From: Flavobacterium sp. IB48
GTDB taxonomy: Bacteria > Bacteroidota > Bacteroidia > Flavobacteriales > Flavobacteriaceae
Direction of reading: 5' to 3'
Length of the DNA stretch: 64,000 bases
Assembly (NCBI RefSeq): GCF_016405855.1
Contig: NZ_JAEFCA010000005.1
Span: forward strand, 348,697-412,696
Under the pieces are notes generated by a model that ran no database searches, was not told the DNA's origin, and saw only the letters and a program-made list of their open reading frames with translations. This document shows positions 44,949-53,466 of this stretch, piece after piece; positions within the stretch are counted from its first letter, which is position 1; each line of letters opens with the position of its first letter. A program made the translations under genes and the position numbers.

Positions 44949-45995
44949 ATGAACATGATTAAGCTTATTAAAATAGACGAAGATTCACGAGTTCCTAAAT
45001 ACAAACAAATTGTTGACTCTATTCTTCAGAACATCGCCAACGGAAATTTAAAAATCAATCAAAAAATTCCATCTATAAATAGTTTCAGCGAAGAATTTTA
45101 TATGTCTCGTGATACTGTTGAGAAAGCTTACAATATTTTAAAAGAGCGGAAAATCATTTCTTCCATTAGAGGAAAAGGTTATTACATTACCCGAACAAAG
45201 CTTGAATCTAAGGTTAATGTTCTGTTCCTGACTAATAAATTGAGTTCATATAAAATGAAAACATACAGTTCGTTTATTGATACTCTAGGAGCAAATGCAC
45301 ATGTTGACCTTCAAATTTACCACTGCGACGAAACCTTATTTTTAAACATCTTAGATAAGTTTGAAGGCGCTTACGATTATTATGTCATTACAACGCATTT
45401 TAAAACAGAAGAATTAAAACATTCCAGTTTTACAGACAATGTTGTTAATGCTATTAAAAACATTCCGCAAGAAAAGCTGGTTATTTTAGATAATATAAAA
45501 CTTGGGGCTGGAGATGAAGTAATCAAAATTTATCAGGATTTTGAAAATGACATATATAATGCTCTAATCGAAGGGCTTTCTAAAATATCGAAATACAAAC
45601 GTTTAATTCTAGTTTATCCAGACAAAGCCGTTTATCCTTACCCGAGACGAATTTTACATGGATTTAGAAAATTCTGCGTAGAACACGAAATCAATTTTGA
45701 AATTCTAAGTGAAGTTTATGATGATATGATCCTTAAAAAAGGAGATTTATTTATCACGATTGAAGAATCTGACTTAGTGAATTTAGTAAAACAAATTCGC
45801 GATGAAGAATTTGTTTTAGGAAAAGATATTGGCGTTATCTCTTATAACGACACTCCTTTAAAAGACCTGCTTGGCATTACTGTAATGTCAACCGATTTTA
45901 ATGTAATGGGAGAAACTGCAGCCAGAATGATCTTGAATAAAGAAAAAGGTCAAGTAAAAGTTCCTTTTAATTTTATTGATAGAAATTCGATCTAA
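44949..45995 (+). CDS. GntR-type regulator with LacI-like sugar-binding domain
   Basis: A 348-residue regulator. A GntR winged-helix domain is at about 1-75 (VPKYKQIVDSILQNIANG, DTVEKAYNILKERKII, GKGYYI). The C-terminal 270 residues resemble a periplasmic-binding / LacI-type sensor domain (VNVLFLTNKL, DIGVISYNDTPLKDLLGITV near the end). The chosen start is ATG 44949; an upstream TTG would add 10 residues and ATG 44955 is also possible. It is divergent from rhaT, so it probably controls the rhamnose genes in response to rhamnose or a phosphorylated intermediate. The repressor or activator mode cannot be told. Confidence 0.88.
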   Translation: MNMIKLIKIDEDSRVPKYKQIVDSILQNIANGNLKINQKIPSINSFSEEFYMSRDTVEKAYNILKERKIISSIRGKGYYITRTKLESKVNVLFLTNKLSSYKMKTYSSFIDTLGANAHVDLQIYHCDETLFLNILDKFEGAYDYYVITTHFKTEELKHSSFTDNVVNAIKNIPQEKLVILDNIKLGAGDEVIKIYQDFENDIYNALIEGLSKISKYKRLILVYPDKAVYPYPRRILHGFRKFCVEHEINFEILSEVYDDMILKKGDLFITIEESDLVNLVKQIRDEEFVLGKDIGVISYNDTPLKDLLGITVMSTDFNVMGETAARMILNKEKGQVKVPFNFIDRNSI

Positions 45996-46092
45996 TCTAA
46001 GATGCTAAGCTTCTAAGATACTAAGATACTAAGATACTGAGATACTAAGATACTGAGTTTTTTTCTTAGCATCTCAGAAACTTAGAAACTCA
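45996..46092. repeat. CTAAGATACTAAGATG word array, convergent-gene hairpin
   Basis: Left arm 45996-46057 is a tandem array of CTAAGATAC / CTGAGATAC words. The right arm 46065-46091 (CTTAGCATCTCAGAAACTTAG) is its complement. A run of T lies between. It sits between convergent genes and could act as a bidirectional terminator. Confidence 0.65.
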
Positions 46093-47268
46093 TTTTTTAT
46101 CATAAGGAATGTATTGATCCCATTCCCATGGCGTGTAGGTATCTTTTATTCCTGTTTCCAGTAAATACTTCATTATTGCTCCTGTTTTGTAGCTGTTAGA
46201 CATAATCAGCATGCCAATGCCCTTGTCTGAAAAAACAATGCTATAATTCTGAAAACCTGAACCCTGACCTTCTTTAAATGCACCATAACCATAAGGCGTT
46301 TTTACCAATCCCCATCCTAAACCATAGGAAAGTTCTGTTTTATCATTCCAATTTCCGTCTTCTAATGCACCTGGACCAAACTGGTTTTTAGAACGAATTC
46401 GAATCTGTGGGCCAAACATTTCTTTATACGATTTAGCATTTAGTATTTTTTTATTCAAAATTGCTGTTATAAACTTACTGTAATCTTCTATTGTAGTTTC
46501 TAGTGTTCCTGCTCCTCTTGGTGCATTGTCTTTGTCTTTTTCCTGCATTTTTCCGTTTTCATCATACCCGTATGCATAATCTTTTTCGAATTTTTCTTGC
46601 CAGCGATAACTCGAATTTGTCATTTTCAACGGTTTGAATATTTTTTCCTGAGCCATTTCTTCTAAAGTTTTCCCCGTGATTTTTTCTAGAATAACCTGAA
46701 GATACGTGAGTCCTTCACCAGAATAACTGTATCGAGTTCCTGGCTCAAACTTAATTTTCAGTTTTTCGTCAGATTCAAACCAGCGCCAGTTAGGCAATCC
46801 AGATGTATGATCTAGACACATTCTTGCTGTTATCTTTTTATATTCTGGATATGATTTTAATTCTCTAAAATCTTCATGCCATACTTTAAAATCATATTCA
46901 TAGATAGGTTTGGGCAGATAATCCTGAAGTGGCTTATCTAAACTTATCAAGCCCTCTTCTACCAATTTCATAACCAAAACAGCAAATACGGCTTTACTTA
47001 AAGAAGCACCATAAAGATTGGTCTGCAACTCTAACTTCTTTTTGGTTTCAACATTACTAAAGCCAAAAGTTTTCATATAAACAGGCTTTTTAGCGTTAAA
47101 GATAGCTACAGCCAGCCCTTTTACATCGGCTTTACCCATTAAGTTTTCAATTGTTGCTGTTAAACTATCTGTTGAAATTGTACTCCCATCAAGCCTTTTT
47201 ATGGCAGAATTTTGTGCTTGAAGAGAATTTATACTTATAAAAAAAACAATTAAAAGAAGGTTTTTCAT
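46090..47268 (-). CDS. Exported serine hydrolase of the beta-lactamase class C / DD-peptidase-like family
   Basis: A 392-residue protein with a signal peptide (about 1-19), then the penicillin-binding-protein-like fold. The SxxK catalytic motif is Ser89-Leu-Ser-Lys92 (GASLSKAV), and the Tyr motif is Tyr182-Ser-Gly (YSYSGEGLTYL). MCLDHTSGLPNWR (about 150-162) is typical of this family. A C-terminal GQGSGFQNYS is where the third motif is expected. Members include esterases, peptidases and beta-lactamases, so the substrate is unknown. There are no partner genes. Confidence 0.88.
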   Translation of the reverse strand: MKNLLLIVFFISINSLQAQNSAIKRLDGSTISTDSLTATIENLMGKADVKGLAVAIFNAKKPVYMKTFGFSNVETKKKLELQTNLYGASLSKAVFAVLVMKLVEEGLISLDKPLQDYLPKPIYEYDFKVWHEDFRELKSYPEYKKITARMCLDHTSGLPNWRWFESDEKLKIKFEPGTRYSYSGEGLTYLQVILEKITGKTLEEMAQEKIFKPLKMTNSSYRWQEKFEKDYAYGYDENGKMQEKDKDNAPRGAGTLETTIEDYSKFITAILNKKILNAKSYKEMFGPQIRIRSKNQFGPGALEDGNWNDKTELSYGLGWGLVKTPYGYGAFKEGQGSGFQNYSIVFSDKGIGMLIMSNSYKTGAIMKYLLETGIKDTYTPWEWDQYIPYDKK

Positions 47269-47481
47269 GATTTTAATTTATTAAGCATTGACAATCATTA
47301 TACTTTCATCAAGTATTTTTAGCAATAAATTTAGCCAAAACAACTTGATAATAAGTCAAGTAAAATGATTAAGAATTTTATAATTATTTTAAATCCCATT
47401 TTTTATTATATTTCAGGTCATATAATCATACAAATATATTCGGCTTAAAACCATAAGACAATACTTATAAATAACCATTTT

Positions 47482-48237
47482 ATGAAAAGCATAAAAGATG
47501 ATTTGAGCAAGCAGCTTTTAGAGCAAAAAAACTCAGGAAACTTAAATAATAAAAAGGTTTTAAAAACCTGTAAAGAAATTGCTCAGAATTTCGCTGATTT
47601 AGAAAATGGTATTGCCGTTCTAAGCGATTTGTACAAAAACAAAAGCTATATCTACTCAGGCAAAATTTCAGAAGAACTTAAGATTTTTAAAAAAGATCAA
47701 ATCCAAGAAATTGAGAGCATCTGGGAAGAAGAGCTTTTTGGCAAGTTAAATTCTGATGATGTATTGCAAAAATACCTTTTAGAGCTTCACTTTTTTCAGT
47801 TTATAAAAACGGTTCCTGTAGAAGAAAGAAAAGATTTTTGTGTGATTAGCAAACTGAGAATGAACGATAAAACAGCTGAAAAATCTTTATTACATAAAAT
47901 GTTTTACTTTTCAAATGAATACGAAGATGTAGAACTGGCACTATGTCTCTATAATTTTGATTTTTCTTTGACTCCACAATATGAAGGCGCCATTATTAAT
48001 ACAGCGACTGGAAATATCATTAAGCAAAATGAAAAAGAGAGTAATTTTTTTCTTTCTACAAGAGAGAAAGAAATCCTTAAAATGCTTCAAGAAGGAAAAC
48101 AAAGTAAAGAAATTGCGCAACTATTATTTATTAGCATCAATACCGTAAGCCGACACCGACAAAATATTCTAGAGAAAATGAAAGTCAACAATACTGCCGA
48201 AGCTTGTTCTATTGCAACAAAACTAAAGTGGATATGA
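47482..48237 (+). CDS. LuxR-type transcriptional regulator, paralogue of 12714-13490
   Basis: A 251-residue cytoplasmic protein with the same layout as the regulator at 12714-13490: an N-terminal domain (about 20-185; IAVLSDLYKNKSYIYSGKIS, LLELHFFQFIKTVPVEERKDF) and a LuxR/GerE DNA-binding domain (about 188-251; STREKEILKMLQEGKQSKEI, INTVSRHRQNILEKM). No receiver-type phosphorylation site is visible. The two probably read related signals. It is followed by word arrays, with no clear partner gene. Confidence 0.85.
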   Translation: MKSIKDDLSKQLLEQKNSGNLNNKKVLKTCKEIAQNFADLENGIAVLSDLYKNKSYIYSGKISEELKIFKKDQIQEIESIWEEELFGKLNSDDVLQKYLLELHFFQFIKTVPVEERKDFCVISKLRMNDKTAEKSLLHKMFYFSNEYEDVELALCLYNFDFSLTPQYEGAIINTATGNIIKQNEKESNFFLSTREKEILKMLQEGKQSKEIAQLLFISINTVSRHRQNILEKMKVNNTAEACSIATKLKWI

Positions 48238-48246
48238 TTTTTTTTT

Positions 48247-48470
48247 AAGATGCTAAGGTTCTGAGATTCTGAGATACTAAGTTTTTTCTTTGCGTTTTGT
48301 ATCCCGGAAGTTGCTAATGATTTTCTCAGAGTTATTAAGTTTTTTTATAGACACTTCTACAAGTCCGCAAAGCACTAAATCCAAAAAGTAAGCACAAAGC
48401 ATTGCGAACTTTAAACTCTCGCAAAAAATACAATAAAAATCTTTGCGAGCTTTGCGTTAAAATCACACAC
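48247..48470. repeat. Mixed word arrays downstream of the LuxR-type gene
   Basis: 48247-48284 holds AAGATGCTAAGGTTCTGAGA-type words. 48361-48466 holds GCAAAGC and TTGCGAACTTT words facing CTTTGCGAGCTTTGCG, related to the array at 37409. No gene is visible. Confidence 0.5.
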
Positions 48471-48496
48471 ATTTAATAAGAAACCAAAGGCATAAA

Positions 48497-48523
48497 AAAA
48501 CCTCGCCGATTGACGAGGTTTTA
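48497..48523 (-). terminator. Intrinsic terminator of the histone H1-like gene
   Basis: AAAACCTCG (48497-48505) pairs with CGAGGTTTT (48514-48522), and on the minus strand the stem ends in a T-run. It lies just after the small minus-strand gene. Confidence 0.8.
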
Positions 48524-48529
48524 GTTGTA

Positions 48530-48706
48530 TTATTTTTTTGATTCTTCGATAGAAACTTTTCTAAACTCTTTTAAAAGTTTTTCAATTTCTAAAGTTGATT
48601 TACGTGCTCTTGGTCCAGCAGCTTTAATTCCTTTTTCAGTCAAAGATTCAGCTTCAGCTTTGAATGTTTCAATTTCGGCGTTGATTTTTACTAATAAATC
48701 TTTCAT
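48530..48706 (-). CDS. Histone H1-like small basic protein
   Basis: A 58-residue protein, MKDLLVKINAEIETFK at the start, with basic stretches RARKSTLEIEKLLKEFRK and a C-terminal EESKK. The pattern fits the small histone H1-like (Hc1) proteins common in Flavobacteriia, which bind DNA non-specifically. It is too short for many gene callers. Support comes from a good promoter (48732-48761), about 20 bases of leader, and a terminator right after the stop. Whether it compacts the nucleoid in this group is inferred from family. Confidence 0.8.
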   Translation of the reverse strand: MKDLLVKINAEIETFKAEAESLTEKGIKAAGPRARKSTLEIEKLLKEFRKVSIEESKK

Positions 48707-48731
48707 GCTTATATATTGTTAAATTAAGCCA

Positions 48732-48761
48732 CAAAAATAAAAGTTTGTGTGATAGTTACAA
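48732..48761 (-). promoter_or_regulatory. Promoter of the histone H1-like gene
   Basis: On the minus strand, TTG (48761-48759) and TATTTTTG (48739-48732) fit the TTG / TAnnTTTG consensus with 19-base spacing. Transcription would start near 48726. Confidence 0.65.
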
Positions 48762-49110
48762 CAATTTTGCTGTTAAATTTAATGCAGTTTTTCATTCATT
48801 TTCTTTACAATAAATTGACTTCTATTTTTTGACAACACCCAACAAACACAACCAGCTTAAAGTCAAATACTTATTTGTAAAAGTGTTTTTACCACACCTG
48901 TTTTAATGCTTTGTAGAAAGTATCATAGACAAGGGGTTTTAATTTAAAACAAGCATTTAAAACGCTCCTATTTGTTAATTTTTGCATGGAAAAATTCCCC
49001 AAACAAGGAAAAAAATACTCAATTGGTAGTTCTGCTCAGATGAGTTTTTATTAAAAAGGAAAAGTTTACAGATCATTAATAACAACAAAGAATCGATTTT
49101 TCTATTACAA
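48762..49110. other. Interval with no gene seen
   Basis: AT-rich sequence between the histone H1-like gene and a gene remnant. I see no coding region, stable hairpin or repeat array of the kind found elsewhere. Confidence 0.5.
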
Positions 49111-49334
49111 TTATTTGATCTCAATTTTTATTTTAACAGAAAGCTGTTCGGCTAAATTGATTATATAGTAAGTAGGAATTTGTTCCTTTTTAAAAGTTGT
49201 TTGTTCGACATTATTCACGGTATTATTTCCTAAAATTCCAAGTCGTTTTATATTATTATCAATCAGCAAAGCATAACCACGAAAGCATTTCTAAGTGGAA
49301 AAATTTTCTCTTTTAAAGAGTTTACATATTGTTT
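49111..49334 (-). pseudogene. Frameshifted gene remnant, unknown family
   Basis: On the minus strand, a readable segment (KQYVNSLKEKIFPLRNAF) breaks near 49285. The next frame then reads RGYALLIDNNIKRLGILG and NNVEQTTFKKEQIPTYYIIN to a stop at 49111. The two pieces look like one coding region with a frameshift. The second piece has no start codon and has an in-frame stop directly upstream. It lies after the terminator of the next gene and has no own promoter. I do not recognise the family. Confidence 0.35.
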
Positions 49335-49373
49335 AAAAAAAATGCAGGATAATGAACAACAATTATCCTGCAT
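49335..49373 (-). terminator. Intrinsic terminator after the 153-residue gene
   Basis: On the minus strand, ATGCAGGATAAT (49373-49362) pairs with ATTATCCTGCAT (49353-49342), followed by seven T. A perfect 12-base stem. Confidence 0.88.
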
Positions 49374-49431
49374 ATAAAAGGCACAATTTCACTCAAATTT
49401 TGTGCTGCAAAAACATAAAAAATAAAATAAA

Positions 49432-49893
49432 TTACATTAAATAATACATAGCCTTGTAATAGTCAGGAAACGGAATATTAGATTGCGAAGAAACTTTCTC
49501 AGTTGTTGATTCTAATTTCTTTTTAAAAAAAGCCTTTATTTCTTTAAAAATTTCTCTTCTAGTTTTATACTCATCAAACAGCACCAAATTGTTCATTATT
49601 TCTAAAAATGACAAACTTGCATAAAACTGCTTGTCAAATAAACAAACCAATACATTTCTATTTCTATTCTCCTGCAAAAAGCCAAGCAGTTCATTTCTAT
49701 CGTAGACTACATAAATAATACGATCATATTCTTTTATCTTGTCTTCACTATTATCAAAAAATGATTTTTCAAAAAAATCAAAATCAGTTTTCAATTTTCT
49801 CTTAAACATTTTCAAAAAGATTCCTTTATTATCTCGGACTAAAATTTTCTCCTTTTTCATTCTCATCTTTTTATATCTATAATAAAAATTCAT
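49432..49893 (-). CDS. Small cytoplasmic protein, possible receiver-like fold
   Basis: A 153-residue protein I do not recognise. The alternation of beta strands and helices resembles a degenerate receiver domain: KILVRDNKG (strand 1), RIIYVVYDRNE (strand 3), VLVCLFDKQFY (strand 4), NLVLFDEYKTR (strand 5). The usual acidic pair at strand 1 is missing, so it would not be phosphorylated in the normal way. Starts at Met10 or Met12 are possible. CAAATTTA at 49924-49931 is a TAnnTTTG box on the minus strand, but no TTG at the right spacing is seen. A strong terminator follows. Confidence 0.6.
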   Translation of the reverse strand: MNFYYRYKKMRMKKEKILVRDNKGIFLKMFKRKLKTDFDFFEKSFFDNSEDKIKEYDRIIYVVYDRNELLGFLQENRNRNVLVCLFDKQFYASLSFLEIMNNLVLFDEYKTRREIFKEIKAFFKKKLESTTEKVSSQSNIPFPDYYKAMYYLM

Positions 49894-50044
49894 CTCCTAA
49901 CAATTATCAATTAAGAGTATACCCAAATTTATATTTAAACTTTGTTCTTTACCTCCCCCAATAAGCCATAAAATGATTATAATAAGGCATTTTTTTAATA
50001 AGTTTTATAGATTGTAGCCTTCCGGGAAAAACAAATAATAGGCC

Positions 50045-50578
50045 TTAAACTTTGACAACATGAATAACATTTTTTTCTACAAAAGACAGTAATTCCTCAA
50101 TTTTCTTAGAATTGCTTTCTTTCTTGGAAATTGATATTATGTAACTATTTTGTTCTTTTATATATAGAAACAAGAAGTTTTTAGTTTGAATAACTTTTTC
50201 AATTTTTGACCATTTATGGGTTAATTCTCCCAATGGTGATTTGACACAGATATTAGAATGAGTAAAAGAGAGTTTATATTTATTGGAAGATTTATTTAAC
50301 CCAATAATTTTTTTTGTCAATTTAAAAATCGCTTTAGAAATCACATCTATAAGAGAAAATTGAATCATTACAAAAAAAACAACCAAAAGTAGACTTCTTA
50401 TTAACCAATCAAGATAGTCTATTTCTAGACTAAAATCAATTAGTATCATTAAAGACAAAACAATAAGGAGACCAAATACGATTCGATCTTTAAATAAATG
50501 CTTAAAATACATATCATTAAGCATTTTTATTTCCGAAACATTCAATTGAAATTCTAATGAAAAGTTTGCGGTATTCAT
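50045..50578 (-). CDS. YcxB-like membrane protein
   Basis: A 177-residue protein with two membrane segments (about 31-47 FGLLIVLSLMILIDFSL, and 59-76 LIRSLLLVVFFVMIQFSL) and a cytoplasmic C-terminal domain (about 100-170; YKLSFTHSNICVKSP, THKWSKIEKVIQTKNFLFLY). This layout matches the YcxB-like family, whose function is not established. A CAAAGGTA (50609-50616) is a minus-strand TAnnTTTG box at the right distance upstream. The gene is divergent from the histidine kinase gene. Confidence 0.75.
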   Translation of the reverse strand: MNTANFSLEFQLNVSEIKMLNDMYFKHLFKDRIVFGLLIVLSLMILIDFSLEIDYLDWLIRSLLLVVFFVMIQFSLIDVISKAIFKLTKKIIGLNKSSNKYKLSFTHSNICVKSPLGELTHKWSKIEKVIQTKNFLFLYIKEQNSYIISISKKESNSKKIEELLSFVEKNVIHVVKV

Positions 50579-50934
50579 GTTATTTGTTTTTGTTCAATAT
50601 TGTTGAAACAAAGGTATCACGAAGTAAACTCTTAAAATGGACGGAAAAGCTTTAAAACTATTAAAATAGGACTTAATTCATAATTCTACATTTTCCAAAA
50701 AGAGTCAACTAAAAGTCAAAATAATCAATAAAAAATTCTGACATTTTTTTTTACAAAAAACCTTATTCAGAACTTACCTCTAAAAGCTATAAAAACATCA
50801 AAATAAGACATAATACAACCAACTATTTATTTCGTTTTCAAATAGTTAAGATTAAATACTATTTTATACAATAATAGTATTTTTTTATTTACTTTTGGTG
50901 CTTTTTAAAATTAATTATATATTTTTTTCTTACA
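50579..50934. other. Divergent interval with two hairpins and promoter boxes
   Basis: Non-coding, between divergent genes. Minus-strand box at 50609-50616, plus-strand box at 50890-50897. Hairpin A pairs AACTATTT (50821-50828) with AAATAGTT (50840-50847). Hairpin B pairs AAATACTATT (50854-50863) with AATAGTATTT (50873-50882) and is followed by T residues, like a terminator. A terminator between divergent promoters may mark a short RNA. Confidence 0.45.
50890..50897 (+). promoter_or_regulatory. Candidate -7 box of the histidine kinase gene
   Basis: TACTTTTG is an exact TAnnTTTG box, 38 bases upstream of the ATG. No TTG at the usual spacing upstream was found, which lowers confidence. Confidence 0.35.
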
Positions 50935-52026
50935 ATGAATTTACCGTCTACTGAAGAAAATTTAAGAGAAAAAGTGAGAGAACTTACTTCTCTTTATGAA
51001 ATTCTAAAAACAATTTCTAACGCAGACTCTATTAATATTCAGACCTTACATGATATTATTATTAGTACAAAAAATGCTTGGCGTTTTTCTAGCGATGCTG
51101 TAGTAGAAATTCATACGACTAATTACCATCTTTCAACATCTGAACAGATAGAAAAAAGTATTTTTCAATATAGCATTATATCTATAAACAAGATTGATTG
51201 CGGAAATATAAAAGTGCACTACCCATCATCTAAATATACTCTTGAGGATTTTAGCTCAGATGAACAAAAACTATTAGATACAATCGCACTAGAAATTGGA
51301 AATTACATTGAAAAACATCAAATATTAGAAAGAAAAGCTCTTTTGAGAAAAACTCTTGAGCGCATGGAACGTCTTACTCTTCTCGGAGAAATGACAGCAG
51401 GAATCGCACATGAATTAAATACTCCTCTAGGCAACATTTTAGGTTTTGCAGAACTTATTAAAGATCATAATTCAGATCCAAATATTGCTTCAGATATTTC
51501 GATTGTTATTAATTCCGTAATCTATTCTCGTGAGATAGTAAAAAAATTAATGTTTTTCTCGTGCGAAATGCCACAAAAACTAGAAGTACAGCAAATTAAA
51601 CCAATTATCGTTTTTGCCTTGTCATTTTTAAAATCAAACTTTCAAAAAAAAAATATCAAATATGAGCTCATTTTTAAAGATGAAAATATAACTGCAAAGA
51701 TAGATTCTGTTCAAATAACACAAGTTTTTTTTAATCTATTAATCAATGCTATTTATGCATCGCCTGAAAAAAGCACTGTTAAGATTATTATAGAAAATGA
51801 TGAAACCAATTTATATATTAAAATTAAAGACCAAGGAAGTGGTATTCCAGACACAATAAAAGATAAAATATTCGAACCTTTTTTTTCTACCAAACCTACC
51901 AGTTATGGTAGCGGATTAGGCCTTAGCGTCGTACATGGCATAATCAAAAATCATAAAGGAGAAATTATTCTCCAAAACAATTTTCCAAATGGATCAATTT
52001 TTATAATTAAGATCCCCCTATCTTAA
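50935..52026 (+). CDS. Soluble histidine kinase partner of a sigma-54 activator
   Basis: A 363-residue cytoplasmic kinase with no membrane segment. The N-terminus has a short coiled coil and a GAF-like sensor region (about 5-130). HisKA follows with His159 in AHELNTPLGN, then an ATPase domain (about 215-362; N-box NLLINAIY, G1 DQGSGIPD, G2 GSGLGLSVV). Seven bases separate its stop from the start of the response regulator, so they are one operon. It resembles NtrB-type kinases. The signal is unknown, though the soluble sensor suggests an intracellular cue. Confidence 0.92.
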   Translation: MNLPSTEENLREKVRELTSLYEILKTISNADSINIQTLHDIIISTKNAWRFSSDAVVEIHTTNYHLSTSEQIEKSIFQYSIISINKIDCGNIKVHYPSSKYTLEDFSSDEQKLLDTIALEIGNYIEKHQILERKALLRKTLERMERLTLLGEMTAGIAHELNTPLGNILGFAELIKDHNSDPNIASDISIVINSVIYSREIVKKLMFFSCEMPQKLEVQQIKPIIVFALSFLKSNFQKKNIKYELIFKDENITAKIDSVQITQVFFNLLINAIYASPEKSTVKIIIENDETNLYIKIKDQGSGIPDTIKDKIFEPFFSTKPTSYGSGLGLSVVHGIIKNHKGEIILQNNFPNGSIFIIKIPLS

Positions 52027-52033
52027 AAACAAA

Positions 52034-53362
52034 ATGACTTTTAAAAAAGAAAACATATTGATTGTTGATGATAATGACGATATGCTCGATTTAGTTCAAA
52101 GACAATTAAAAGCTTTTAATTATCGTACATATAAAGCCTCATCTGTTAATGAAGCCATAGAAATTTTAAAATATGCCGATATCAGTGTTTTAATCAGCGA
52201 CTTAAATATGCCAGACATTAATGGCATCGAATTGCTTAAATATGCAGAAGAGCATTATCCCGATATACCAAAACTAGTTATTTCAGGTATTCCAACCGTA
52301 CATATAGTTGTCAATGCCATGAAATCTGGTGCATTAGATTATTTAACTAAACCATTTACATCTGATGAACTCCATAAAGCAATTTTAAGCTTACTTGAAA
52401 AACATAAATTTATTGCAAGACCTTCTAAACATTTATCAAATTCAAAAACCGAAAATTTTTACGGTGAGATAATTGGGAATTCAAATCAATTAAAAGATCT
52501 AATAGAAATCATTGAACGTGTCAAAGACACTAGAGCAAATGTACTTATTGAAGGCGAAAGCGGTACAGGAAAAGAATTAATTGCAAGAGCTATTCATTAC
52601 ACAAGCAAACTTGCCGATAAACCTTTCATTGCTATAAACTGCGGAGGGATACCTGAAAACTTAATTGAATCTGAATTATTTGGACATGTTAAAGGCTCAT
52701 TTACTGGCGCAACTGAAACACGTATAGGTTTATTTCAGGCAGCAAATGGCGGAACAATTTTTTTGGACGAAATTGGTGACGCTCCCTTAATGGTACAAAC
52801 TAAACTTTTACGTGTACTTCAAGAAAAAGAAATTTTAAGAGTTGGTGCTACAAAACCAGAAAAAATTGATGTTAGAATTCTCTCTGCTACAAACAGCAAT
52901 CTAGAGGACATGGTTGCAAAACGTTTGTTTAGAGAAGACCTGTATTACAGAATTAATGTGATCAATATTAAAACTACACCTTTACGGGATCGCAAAGATG
53001 ATTTGCTTTTATTGATAAATGCCTTTATAGCAAAATATACCTTAGAATATAAAAAGTCCAATATAGAAGTTAATGAAAAAGTTATTGACATTTTAATGCG
53101 GTATAACTGGCCTGGAAACATAAGGGAGCTTGACAATATGATTCAGAGAATAGTTATTATGAGCGATGACCAAATTACATTGAATCAGGTTCCTGAGCAT
53201 TTAAAATATCACATTTCAACTTCAAACGATACTTTTAAATCTTTAAAAGAATACGAAAAAGAACAAATTCTTAAAGTATTGTCCTATGTCAATAATAATA
53301 AAACCAAAGCAGCTCAAATACTTCAAATTGATCGCAAAACTTTGAATCAAAAAATATTATAA
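52034..53362 (+). CDS. Sigma-54-dependent response regulator (NtrC family)
   Basis: A 442-residue regulator. The receiver (about 1-120) has the acidic VDDNDD and phospho-Asp56 (ISDLNMP). The AAA+ domain (about 145-375) has Walker A GESGTGKE (174-181), the sigma-54 contact loop GSFTGA (221-226; Ala to Ser change from the usual GAFTGA) and Walker B GGTIFLDEIGD. A C-terminal Fis-type helix-turn-helix (about 405-440; KAAQILQIDRKTLNQ) ends the protein. Such activators bind an upstream site and drive RpoN promoters. A near-consensus sigma-54 promoter sits about 105 bases after the stop. Confidence 0.93.
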   Translation: MTFKKENILIVDDNDDMLDLVQRQLKAFNYRTYKASSVNEAIEILKYADISVLISDLNMPDINGIELLKYAEEHYPDIPKLVISGIPTVHIVVNAMKSGALDYLTKPFTSDELHKAILSLLEKHKFIARPSKHLSNSKTENFYGEIIGNSNQLKDLIEIIERVKDTRANVLIEGESGTGKELIARAIHYTSKLADKPFIAINCGGIPENLIESELFGHVKGSFTGATETRIGLFQAANGGTIFLDEIGDAPLMVQTKLLRVLQEKEILRVGATKPEKIDVRILSATNSNLEDMVAKRLFREDLYYRINVINIKTTPLRDRKDDLLLLINAFIAKYTLEYKKSNIEVNEKVIDILMRYNWPGNIRELDNMIQRIVIMSDDQITLNQVPEHLKYHISTSNDTFKSLKEYEKEQILKVLSYVNNNKTKAAQILQIDRKTLNQKIL

Positions 53363-53426
53363 AAAGAGGAATTTCTCCACAACATAACATAATCTACCTA
53401 AACTTTTTTTGTCCTAAAAACAAACC

Positions 53427-53440
53427 TACATCACAATGTA
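53427..53440. promoter_or_regulatory. Candidate activator site upstream of the sigma-54 promoter
   Basis: TACAT-CACA-ATGTA is a palindrome with 5-base arms, centred about 33 bases upstream of the -24 GG. This is nearer than classical NtrC sites but suits a Fis-type HTH dimer. The role is inferred from place. Confidence 0.35.
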
Positions 53441-53466
53441 TTGATTTACAGCAATATAAAAAATAA

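Noticed and set aside
49432..50578. Considered as a toxin-antitoxin or defence pair
   Set aside because: The two genes are separately arranged, one with its own terminator, and the second is YcxB-like. No toxin or antitoxin motif.
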